A stretch of DNA of 36,791 nt, from positions 1 through 36,791 of the forward strand of contig MWFE01000008.1 of NCBI GenBank assembly GCA_002071445.1. The letters are read 5' to 3'. A model generated the notes under the pieces. It was not told the origin of the DNA. It ran no database searches and saw only the letters and a program-made list of their open reading frames with translations. Source of the DNA: Bacteroidetes bacterium ADurb.Bin008. Its GTDB lineage: Bacteria > Bacteroidota > Bacteroidia > Bacteroidales > Tenuifilaceae. Shown in pieces: positions 16,344 to 23,610 of this stretch. Every line of letters begins with the position of its first letter. Position 1 is the first letter of the stretch. A program made the translations under genes and the position numbers.

Positions 16344-17114
16344 ATGAGAGTCAAATATATCATTACCATAGGCATAGTATTGCTGATTTTATCAGGATGC
16401 AACCGCAGGAGCCAATTGCTCTATATGAAAGACCTGAATCCGGCCGGAGAGGAGTTGGTGGCCAAGCCACCTCAGTATAAACTACAGCCCGGCGATCTGT
16501 TGTTTATACAGCTTATCACCTCCAGCCCTGAGATAAGTCAGGCATTTAATAATCCTGCCGGCTCCCAATTTTTAACCAGAACGCAGGATGAATCCTCGTT
16601 ATATTTTAATGGGCATACTCTGGATGCCGAGGGGTTTGTTACCTTACCTTTTTTAGGTAGTGCCAAGCTGGAAGGTCTCACTTTAGACGAGGCGCGCAGC
16701 GAGATTAGGATTTTAACCGAAAAATTATTTAAAGATGCCTCGGTAGTTGTTAAACTGGCCAATTTTCGGGTTACGGTTGTGGGCGAAGTTAGGCAGCCGG
16801 GTACATTCAGAAACTTTAACGATTATCTTAATATTTTTGAGGCTTTGGCACAGGTGGGCGATATCAGCGAGAACGGGAACAGGAAAAATGTGCTGGTAGT
16901 TCGGCAAACAGACACCGGGAGTAAAACGTTCAGGGTTAATTTAAACGACAAATCGGTTTTTACATCGGAAGCATTCTATCTTCTTCCCAACGATGTGATT
17001 ATTGTGGAGCCCATTGGGAATAAAATATTCCAGATGAATGTGCCGTATATAACGTTAACTTTTTCAACCATAAGCACACTAATCCTGCTTTACAATTTTA
17101 TCACGCGATTGTAA
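16344..17114 (+). CDS. Polysaccharide export lipoprotein, Wza/Poly_export family
   Basis: A 256-residue protein from the ATG at 16344. It starts with a lipoprotein signal, MRVKYIITIGIVLLILSGC, Cys19 being the lipidation site. A TTG 45 bases upstream would only add a charged tail before the signal peptide. The polysaccharide-export domain follows (YKLQPGDLLFIQL through FVTLPFLGSAKLEGLTLDEA), then an SLBB-like segment VTVVGEVRQPGTFRNF...LNIFEALAQVGDI, and a C-terminal hydrophobic helix (about 236-254) ending FITRL. Wza-type proteins form the outer-membrane channel for capsule or exopolysaccharide and work with the Wzc kinase, here encoded at 19361. The separation of the two by a GxxExxY gene, galE and repeat tracts is unusual and suggests later insertions. 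Confidence 0.9.
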   Translation: MRVKYIITIGIVLLILSGCNRRSQLLYMKDLNPAGEELVAKPPQYKLQPGDLLFIQLITSSPEISQAFNNPAGSQFLTRTQDESSLYFNGHTLDAEGFVTLPFLGSAKLEGLTLDEARSEIRILTEKLFKDASVVVKLANFRVTVVGEVRQPGTFRNFNDYLNIFEALAQVGDISENGNRKNVLVVRQTDTGSKTFRVNLNDKSVFTSEAFYLLPNDVIIVEPIGNKIFQMNVPYITLTFSTISTLILLYNFITRL

Positions 17115-17117
17115 TTC

Positions 17118-17400
17118 CATGGTATGATACTCTGCGCAACTCAGCGGTATTAAAAAAGAAGTACCGCAAAGAACCGCGAAGAAGCAAAGAACCGCTAAGA
17201 AATGAACTCTGTCACACTTAGCGCAACTTAGCGGCATCTCTGCGCACCTTCGCGGTACTAAGAGGAAGTAACGCAAAGAGCCGCAATCCCGATGTATCGG
17301 GAAGCAAAGCTCCGAAAGCTCGGAGCGCAAAGAACAATAACTCTGCGCAACTTAGCGGTACTTGGCGTACCTCTGCGGTACTAAAAAAAGAAGTACCATA
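17118..17400. repeat. Interspersed repeat tract 5, inverted orientation, with hairpins
   Basis: About 280 bases of CCGCAAAGA / CTTAGCGG / CTCTGCGG units, the reverse orientation of tracts 1-3. Positions 17325-17385 are the reverse complement of 366-428 with about four differences. Two near-perfect hairpins are embedded: TCCCGAT/ATCGGGA at 17287-17302 and GCTCCGA-AAGC-TCGGAGC at 17309-17326. Positions 17161-17286 recur as a direct repeat at 17843-17981 on the other side of the GxxExxY gene. Minus-strand open frames here (17079-17412) are repeat translation. Confidence 0.85.
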
Positions 17401-17421
17401 AAGAAAATACAATAGAAAGAA

Positions 17422-17799
17422 ATGACTGAAAACGAAATATCAAATATCATCATTGGTAGTGCAATTGAAGTTCACAAACAACTTGGGCCCGGGCTTTTAG
17501 AGTCAGCATATCAGGAATGCCTTGCTTATGAGTTAAAACAGAAGGGATTAAAGGTTTTAAGAGAAGTCCCCATGCCGATTGTTTATAAAGAAATAAAACT
17601 AGACCATGGATACAGATTGGATTTACTGGTAAATAGTAAGGTTGTGATTGAAATTAAATCGGTAGAATTTATTTCTGATATTCACGAGGCACAGTTATTA
17701 ACCTATTTAAAATTAGGAAATTTCAAGTTGGGGTTACTTTTAAATTTTCACACAACCGTACTGAAAAACGGGATTAAAAGAATGGTAAATAACCTATAA
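17422..17799 (+). CDS. GxxExxY family protein (PD-(D/E)xK-like)
   Basis: A 125-residue protein of the GxxExxY family. The name motif is at residues 24-30 (G-L-L-E-S-A-Y). A nuclease-fold core follows: YRLDLLV with D67, then VVIEIKS with E77 and K79, the D...E-x-K arrangement of PD-(D/E)xK enzymes. Length is typical. The function of the family is unknown; nuclease activity is predicted from the fold only. Members are often present in several copies in Bacteroidota and other environmental genomes. The gene sits inside the polysaccharide locus but is set off by repeat tracts 5 and 6, which form long direct repeats (17161-17286 and 17843-17981) around it. It is therefore probably an inserted unit, not part of the export machinery. 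Confidence 0.9.
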   Translation: MTENEISNIIIGSAIEVHKQLGPGLLESAYQECLAYELKQKGLKVLREVPMPIVYKEIKLDHGYRLDLLVNSKVVIEIKSVEFISDIHEAQLLTYLKLGNFKLGLLLNFHTTVLKNGIKRMVNNL

Positions 17800-17814
17800 A
17801 AACTATCGCATACT

Positions 17815-18022
17815 TTGTGCATCTCAGTTGTACAAAGAAATAGTACCGCAAAGAACCGCGAAGGAGCAAAGCTCCGAAGGCTCGGAGCGCAAAGGAAAGA
17901 ACTCAGCTACACTTAGCGCAACTTAGCGGAATCTCAGCGCACCTCTGCGGTACTAAGAAGTAGTAACGCAAAGAGCCGCAAAGAAGCAAAGAGCCGCAAA
18001 GGAGCAGAGTTAAAAGAAGTTA
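17815..18022. repeat. Interspersed repeat tract 6, before galE
   Basis: The tract has the same orientation and unit order as tract 5: CCGCAAAGAACCGCGAAG, then a GCTCCGA-AGGC-TCGGAGC hairpin (17871-17888) with the stem unchanged from tract 5, then ACTTAGCGCAACTTAGCGG and CTCTGCGGTACTAAG words. Tandem AAAGAGCCGC units close it just before galE. Confidence 0.85.
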
Positions 18023-18039
18023 CACAACAAGGCTTAAAA

Positions 18040-19152
18040 ATGTCAAAAATACTGATTACCGGAGGAACAGGATACATCGGTTCGCATACCGTGGTGGAGC
18101 TTATGGAGAGCGGATACGATGTGGTGATTGTGGACAACTTGTCCAACTCCACCACTGCTCCCCTGGAAGGAATAAAGCGTATCACCGGCAGAAAGCCTGA
18201 GTTTGTGGAGGCCGATTGCTCTGACCCGAAGCAGATGAGAACCCTTTTTGAAAGATATCCCCATATCCGCTCCATAATCCATTTCGCAGCCCTGAAGGCA
18301 GTGGGTGAATCGGTGGAAAAGCCTTTGGATTACTACAGGAATAACATTCTCTCGGTGATCAACCTTTTGGAACTGCTTGGCAAGCGGAGCGGGAATTTTG
18401 TTTTTTCCAGCTCGTGCACGGTGTACGGGCAACCCGATATACTGCCAGTAACTGAGGAGTCACCAATAAAAAAGGCACTTTCTCCCTATGGCAATACCAA
18501 GAGGATTGCGGAAAATATCATTGAGGATACCGTGGCTGCCATGGGCAATATCAATGCCATTTCGTTGCGCTATTTTAATCCCATTGGTGCCCATCCCAGT
18601 GCTGAGATTGGGGAGTATCCCGTGGGCAAACCGGATAACCTGATCCCGTTCATAACCCAAACCGTGAGAGGGGTATGGGAAAAACTACAGATTTTTGGTT
18701 CAGATTATAACACTCCTGATGGAACTGCCATTCGTGATTATTTCCATGTGGTGGATTTGGCAAAGGCCCATGTGGTGGCCCTTGAACGGTTACTGGAAAG
18801 CAAAAATCGAAAACCCTACGAGATTTTTAACGTGGGGGCAGGTAGGGGTATTACCGTATTGGAAATAGTGAATACTTTTGAGAAGGTAATCGGACAGAAA
18901 GTAAATTATGAGTTTACAGGCCGCAGGGCAGGCGATATAGAAAAGGTGTGGGCCGATACCACCCTTGCTGAAAAGGAGCTGGGCTGGAAGGCAGAAAAGA
19001 CATTGGAAGAGGCGTTGATTTCGGCGTGGAGGTGGGAAGAGAGGTTATTAAGGGAAAAGGGAAAAGGGGAAAGGAAAAAGGGGAAAGGGGAAAGGGAAAA
19101 GGGGAAAGGAGAAAGGGAAAAGGAGAAAGGGGAAAGGGGAAAGGGACAATGA
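18040..19152 (+). CDS. galE: UDP-glucose 4-epimerase with added charged tail
   Basis: An extended SDR enzyme that interconverts UDP-glucose/UDP-galactose (or the N-acetyl forms) with bound NAD. Rossmann motif GGTGYIG at residues 8-14, active-site SSS at 123-125 (VFSSSCTVYG) and catalytic Y150-x3-K154 (SPYGNTK). Further GalE features are ISLRYFNPIGAH, GTAIRDYFHVVDLA and GRRAGDIEKVWADT. The enzyme proper ends around residue 337 (AWRWEERLL). The last approximately 34 residues are only Lys, Gly, Glu and Arg apart from the final Gln, read from a pure A/G tract (19050-19146), and are not a normal part of the family. In this locus it would supply a hexose or HexNAc precursor for the polysaccharide. 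It is bounded by repeat tracts on both sides, so it is probably its own transcription unit. Confidence 0.92.
   Translation: MSKILITGGTGYIGSHTVVELMESGYDVVIVDNLSNSTTAPLEGIKRITGRKPEFVEADCSDPKQMRTLFERYPHIRSIIHFAALKAVGESVEKPLDYYRNNILSVINLLELLGKRSGNFVFSSSCTVYGQPDILPVTEESPIKKALSPYGNTKRIAENIIEDTVAAMGNINAISLRYFNPIGAHPSAEIGEYPVGKPDNLIPFITQTVRGVWEKLQIFGSDYNTPDGTAIRDYFHVVDLAKAHVVALERLLESKNRKPYEIFNVGAGRGITVLEIVNTFEKVIGQKVNYEFTGRRAGDIEKVWADTTLAEKELGWKAEKTLEEALISAWRWEERLLREKGKGERKKGKGEREKGKGEREKEKGERGKGQ
19050..19146 (+). repeat. 97-base polypurine tract in the galE 3' end
   Basis: Only A and G on the plus strand, in units of AAGGGG, GAAAAGG and GGAAAGG. Since every stop codon contains T, such a tract cannot stop translation in any frame, which explains the extended GalE tail. 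Long purine/pyrimidine runs are also prone to slippage and triplex formation. Confidence 0.9.
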
Positions 19153-19300
19153 GCAATTAGTAATGAACAATTTCCTAATTCGTTGATTCGGCTATTCGGT
19201 TATTCGTATTCGCTCCCGACAGTATTGTCGGGATTAGTGTCTCAGCATCTTAGCGGTAAAATGCAATTAGCAATGCGCTGCCCTGAGCTTGTCGAAGGGA
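19150..19300. repeat. Interspersed repeat tract 7, between galE and wzc
   Basis: It contains CAATTAGTAATGAACAATT and GATTCGGCTATTCGGTTATTCG words as in tract 1, a hairpin TCCCGACA-GTAT-TGTCGGGA (19214-19233), a CTTAGCGGT remnant, and CCCTGAGCTTGTCGAAGGG (19281-19299), a short quasi-palindromic word I recall as dispersed in other genomes. Positions 19301-19360 hold no feature I can name; wzc begins at 19361. Confidence 0.75.
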
Positions 19301-19360
19301 GCAAAGAACAATGATGATATACGGAAGGAATTGAATTAATAGAAAAAACAAAAGATAGCA

Positions 19361-21790
19361 ATGGATTCAACCAACAATACCGGTCAAGCGTTTCCTGAGG
19401 AGACCATTGACCTGAAGCGATACTTTTTCCTATTTCTAGGTAAATGGTATTTTATAGCCATTTGCCTGTTTGCGGCACTGTTCGTGGCATATCTTGTTAA
19501 CCGATATTCCGAGCCAATTTACTCGGTGAGAGCCACTATTGTGGTGGGGAATGTTATGGCACCCAATAAGCAGGGGGTTCAGAATTTAATGCGGGAGATG
19601 AACCTTGTGTCGGACAGGAAGATGATAGAAAACGAAATAGGTATTTTGAAATCCTATACTTTGGCTAGAACGGCCATAGCCGAGTTGCCCGATTTTAAAA
19701 TAACCTATGCCAGTGTTGGACGAAGGGGAATAGCAGAGAGTAAGTTATACAACAGATCACCGTTCGTCATCACTTTGGATAGTTCGGCCATTAATCCCAC
19801 GGGCATACCAATCTATATCACCATTCTTAACAGGGAAAAGTATAGAATTGAGCAACCAGACGAAAAGGAGTCGGTTGTGGTTAAGTTTGGAGAGAAATAT
19901 TCTGATGGCAAATTCTCGTTCATCGTCAATTTGGTCAATCCTGATCAGGAAGTGAATAATTTATCGCAACGGAAGTTTTATGCCATTTTCAACAGCGAGC
20001 ATGGTTTGGCTTTGAAATATATGGGAAAAGTAAACGTTGCTTTGGCCGACAAGGAGAATAGCAGTTTATTGAACCTCTCATCGCAGGGATTTGTAGCACA
20101 GCAGGAGGCCGACTATTTAAACAAATTGATAGAGGTGTATATGCGCAACGATTTGAACGAAAAAATGCAAACTTCCATAAATACCATTTTATTTGTTGAC
20201 AACCAGTTAAGCGGTATTTACGATTCGCTGCGAAGGGCTGAGTTTTTACTTCAAAGTTTCAGAACAAAGAAGGGAATTATCAACATTAGCACCGAAGGGA
20301 AAAGCCTTCTGGAACGGTTGGAAGCACTTTACGGCGAAAGAAATATGCTCACATTCCAGCTGGAGTACTTTAAGTATCTTGAAGGCTATTTGAAGGAAAA
20401 AAAGGATTTCAAAGGTCTTGTCTCTCCCGGAACAATAGGGCTAGAGGAATCGGATATATCAAAAATAATTTCTCAACTCAATCAGTTTGCCCTGGAACGC
20501 GATGCTTTACTTTTAACGGTTAAACCTGACAATTTACAAATAGCCAAAATTGATCAGAGTATCTTCGGTTTGATATCGCTGCTTTTCGAGAAGCTGGATG
20601 GGATGCGGCAAATTAATAAAATACGGGTCAAGGAGATAAACCGCAGGATTGCGGAGCAGGAGGAGCATTTGAGCCTACTTCCGGTAACCGAAAGGGAGCT
20701 GGTGAATATTGAGCGCAAGTACAATATCCACGAGAAGTTTTACACCTACCTCATGGAGAAACGTATTGAAGCGGGCATTGCCAAGGCCTCCAACGTTTCG
20801 GACTGTAAAGTAATTGATATGGCACGTCAGGATATGGCCAAGGTGGTGAAGCCAAACCGAAAGAATAACTATATAATGAGTTTGTTAATAGGTTTACTTG
20901 TTCCCATGGGATTAATACTGCTTTTTGATATGTTGGATAATGCTATTAAAGATCCTTCGGAAATCAGTCGAAAAACGCGAATACCACTATTGGGCACAGT
21001 TGGCAACAATTACTACGATAGTTCTATTCCGGTGCAAGACAAACCCAAATCATCGTTCACCGAGTCGTTCAGGGCATTACGAACCAATCTGGATTTATTG
21101 TTAGGTGGAGAGGAGAAAAAGGCGGTGCTTATCTCCTCAACCATTAGCAGCGAGGGAAAATCGTTTGTGGCCTCCAATCTGGCTATTAGTTTGGCCCAGC
21201 TTGGAAAAAAGGTTGCCTTATTAGGGTTGGACCTTCGTAAGCCCAAGATTCATAACTTGTTTGGAATAGATAGTTCAAAGGGCATTAGCACTTTTTTGGT
21301 AGGGCGCAATACCCTTGAGGAGATAACTTTTTCTACATACATTGACAACCTTTGGGTTTTGCCCGCAGGACCTATTCCGCCCAATCCGGCTGAAATGTTG
21401 GCAGGAGTAAGGTTAAAACAGTTGATTGACAGATTAAAGGAAGAATACGACTATATAATTATTGACTCACCCCCTGTGGCGGTGGTTACCGATGCCATTC
21501 TTGTGAGTGCGCACTGTGATGTAACTCTATTTGTGATACGTCATCGTTATACATCTCGAAATGTGCTGAACCTTGTGGATGAATTATCGAAAAGTAAAAC
21601 CATAAAACACATGGCACTTTTGCTCAACGATTTTAAAAAACCTAAGGGATATGGATATGGGTATGGATATGGCTATGCATATGCTTATGGATATGTTTAC
21701 GGATATGGTGATAAAAAAACAAACGGAGGTTACTATACCGATGAAACAAAAGAAACTAACTGGTGGAATAGATTCAAGGAGTATTTTTGA
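19361..21790 (+). CDS. wzc: Polysaccharide co-polymerase and tyrosine autokinase, Wzc type
   Basis: An 809-residue inner-membrane protein that controls chain length and export and phosphorylates itself on C-terminal tyrosines. The Wzz domain begins after DLKRYFFLFLGKWY, with TM1 at about 29-47. A long periplasmic region with coiled-coil stretches follows, and TM2 (MSLLIGLLVPMGLILLF) lies near 505-521. The BY-kinase domain has Walker A STISSEGKS (about 593-601), Walker A' LLGLDLRKP (about 620-628) and Walker B YDYIIIDSPP (about 697-706). The tail is a striking Gly-Tyr repeat with ten tyrosines in 21 residues (21647-21709), then GGYYTDE. The start ATG at 19361 opens directly into the family's N-terminus. 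It should pair with the Wza-type lipoprotein at 16344. No Wzb phosphatase is seen in the window. Confidence 0.93.
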   Translation: MDSTNNTGQAFPEETIDLKRYFFLFLGKWYFIAICLFAALFVAYLVNRYSEPIYSVRATIVVGNVMAPNKQGVQNLMREMNLVSDRKMIENEIGILKSYTLARTAIAELPDFKITYASVGRRGIAESKLYNRSPFVITLDSSAINPTGIPIYITILNREKYRIEQPDEKESVVVKFGEKYSDGKFSFIVNLVNPDQEVNNLSQRKFYAIFNSEHGLALKYMGKVNVALADKENSSLLNLSSQGFVAQQEADYLNKLIEVYMRNDLNEKMQTSINTILFVDNQLSGIYDSLRRAEFLLQSFRTKKGIINISTEGKSLLERLEALYGERNMLTFQLEYFKYLEGYLKEKKDFKGLVSPGTIGLEESDISKIISQLNQFALERDALLLTVKPDNLQIAKIDQSIFGLISLLFEKLDGMRQINKIRVKEINRRIAEQEEHLSLLPVTERELVNIERKYNIHEKFYTYLMEKRIEAGIAKASNVSDCKVIDMARQDMAKVVKPNRKNNYIMSLLIGLLVPMGLILLFDMLDNAIKDPSEISRKTRIPLLGTVGNNYYDSSIPVQDKPKSSFTESFRALRTNLDLLLGGEEKKAVLISSTISSEGKSFVASNLAISLAQLGKKVALLGLDLRKPKIHNLFGIDSSKGISTFLVGRNTLEEITFSTYIDNLWVLPAGPIPPNPAEMLAGVRLKQLIDRLKEEYDYIIIDSPPVAVVTDAILVSAHCDVTLFVIRHRYTSRNVLNLVDELSKSKTIKHMALLLNDFKKPKGYGYGYGYGYAYAYGYVYGYGDKKTNGGYYTDETKETNWWNRFKEYF

Positions 21791-21916
21791 ATTTATTTGA
21801 AAGGGTTCTTATAGACAAATATATTAATCAGGAAAAGGGTTGTCGCGGTTTTACATGGAGTTTAATCAAAAGGCTGACCGAATAAACTTTATTTTTTTGC
21901 TAAAGTATATATAATC
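21791..21916. other. Gap of 126 bases between wzc and the nucleotidyltransferase
   Basis: AT-rich and without a terminator-like stem or repeat words. It may contain a promoter for the downstream sugar genes (TTTATTTTTTTGC at about 21889-21901 loosely resembles promoter elements), but no consensus match is good enough to call. Confidence 0.3.
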
Positions 21917-22606
21917 ATGAAAGCAGTAATTCTTGCAGGAGGGCTAGGAACAAGGCTAAAGCCTTTTACAGAAGTTATTCCAAAACCGCTTTTACCCGTG
22001 GGAGAAAAATCGGTGCTTGAAATACAGATAGAAAGACTTAAAAATCATGGATTTAATGAAATCTATTTGGCAACAAACTATAAATCTCAATATATTGAGA
22101 ACTATTTTGGCGATGGATTTAGATATGGAGTTAAATTAAATATCAGCAAAGAGGACAAACCCTTAGGAACAGCAGGACCATTGCTTCTTCTGAAAGATAA
22201 ACTGGTTGATCCGTTTATTGTAATGAACGGAGATATTCTTAGCCTAGTGGATTTTGGGAAACTTTATTCTTTTGCATGTCATCAAGAGTCACTTTTAACC
22301 ATATCCATAAAAAAAGAGATTACCCCATTTGCCTTTGGAAATATTTTTTTTGAGGGGGATAGGGTAACCGGAATTCAGGAGAAACCCGATATTGTGATGT
22401 ATATTTTGGCCGGAATCTATGTGATGAAACCAGAAATATTTTCCCTTTTCCCGAAGGATGAGTATTTTGGAATGGATAAGCTCATAACCAAAATGATAGA
22501 TGGCAATATGCCCGTTACCAAGTATGAACTTAAGGAGTATTGGTTGGACATTGGACGGTTATCCGATTATGAGCAAGCACAAAAAGATTTTAGCAACCTA
22601 TTTTAA
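21917..22606 (+). CDS. Sugar-phosphate nucleotidyltransferase
   Basis: A 229-residue NTP_transferase-fold enzyme that activates a sugar-1-phosphate with an NTP. The signature LAGGLGTRLKPFT lies at residues 6-18 with PKPLLPV at 22-28. NGD at 104-106 holds the metal-binding Asp, and WLDIGRLSDYEQA near the C-terminus is typical of the short single-domain forms (mannose-1-phosphate guanylyltransferase, HddC or PtmE-like). The nucleotide and sugar cannot be read from sequence. It lies ten bases before the LegB-like dehydratase, so it probably supplies or parallels that pathway. Length is normal for the short forms. Confidence 0.85.
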   Translation: MKAVILAGGLGTRLKPFTEVIPKPLLPVGEKSVLEIQIERLKNHGFNEIYLATNYKSQYIENYFGDGFRYGVKLNISKEDKPLGTAGPLLLLKDKLVDPFIVMNGDILSLVDFGKLYSFACHQESLLTISIKKEITPFAFGNIFFEGDRVTGIQEKPDIVMYILAGIYVMKPEIFSLFPKDEYFGMDKLITKMIDGNMPVTKYELKEYWLDIGRLSDYEQAQKDFSNLF

Positions 22607-22615
22607 ATATTTGGC

Positions 22616-23599
22616 ATGGGTAAACATGTATTAGTTACAGGAGCTGATGGTTTTATAGGTTCACATCTGACAGAACTGTTACTTGAAAAAGGCTATAAGG
22701 TAAGGGCATTAGCCTATTACAATTCATTCAACCATTGGGGGTGGTTGGAAGAGTTCTCATCTCACCCAAACCTGGAGGTGGTAACCGGTGATATTCGAGA
22801 TCCATTTTTTGTGAAAACCATTATGAAAGACATTGAAGTGGTTTTTCATTTGGCGGCACTAATAGCCATACCCTATTCTTACCATGCACCCGACAGCTAT
22901 GTGGATACCAATATTAAGGGAACATTAAACATTTGTCAAGCAGCCAAAGAGCTGAAAGGAATTAGGGTTTTACACACCTCCACCTCCGAGGTATATGGTA
23001 CAGCGCAATACGTTCCCATTGATGAATCCCACCCCAAACAGCCCCAGTCGCCCTATTCGGCTTCAAAAATTGCAGCCGATGCAATGGCCATGAGTTTTTA
23101 CAGTTCTTTTGGGTTACCAGTAACGGTTGTTCGCCCTTTTAACACCTATGGCCCAAGACAATCAGCAAGAGCAATAATACCAACTATCATTACGCAAATT
23201 GCCTCAGGAAAAGAAACCATTGAATTGGGGGATTTGCGTCCCACGCGCGACCTCAATTTTGTAAGGGATACCTGTATGGGTTTTTTGGCCATAGACCAGG
23301 AACCTGCAACTATTGGAATGGAGATTAACATTGCTTCCAATACGGAGATATCAATGAATGACCTTGTTCTGCTTATTGCCAAGTTGATGGGGACAAGCAT
23401 AAAGATAAAAACAGATCTTGAAAGGCTTAGACCTAAAAATTCCGAGGTGTTTCGCCTTTTTGGAAACAATAGCTTGCTGAAACAACTAACCGGATGGAGT
23501 TCCCAAACCAATTTAGAGGATGGATTAAAAGAGACCATAGCATGGTTTACGAACCCTCTGAATTTGGCCAAATATAAAGTCGATATTTTTAACCTTTAA
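22616..23599 (+). CDS. NAD-dependent sugar-nucleotide 4,6-dehydratase, LegB-like
   Basis: A 327-residue extended SDR. Rossmann motif TGADGFIGS at 8-16, TSTSEVYG at 121-128, catalytic Y147-x3-K151 (SPYSASK), and the stretch AYYNSFNHWGWL (33-44) together with NTYGPRQSARAIIPTII that marks the LegB subgroup. LegB converts UDP-GlcNAc to the 4-keto-6-deoxy product. It is immediately followed by a LegC-like aminotransferase, the natural next step. The later legionaminic acid genes (LegG hydrolysing epimerase, LegI synthase) are not in the window, so the product is more likely a 4-amino-4,6-dideoxy HexNAc than a nonulosonate. Confidence 0.88.
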   Translation: MGKHVLVTGADGFIGSHLTELLLEKGYKVRALAYYNSFNHWGWLEEFSSHPNLEVVTGDIRDPFFVKTIMKDIEVVFHLAALIAIPYSYHAPDSYVDTNIKGTLNICQAAKELKGIRVLHTSTSEVYGTAQYVPIDESHPKQPQSPYSASKIAADAMAMSFYSSFGLPVTVVRPFNTYGPRQSARAIIPTIITQIASGKETIELGDLRPTRDLNFVRDTCMGFLAIDQEPATIGMEINIASNTEISMNDLVLLIAKLMGTSIKIKTDLERLRPKNSEVFRLFGNNSLLKQLTGWSSQTNLEDGLKETIAWFTNPLNLAKYKVDIFNL

Positions 23600-23610
23600 G
23601 CGATATCCAC

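Noticed and set aside
232..19300. Tracts considered as integron attC sites
   Set aside because: No integron integrase is in the window, genes face both strands, and the tracts lack the conserved R'/R'' core sites of attC; the cassette idea is kept only in general form.
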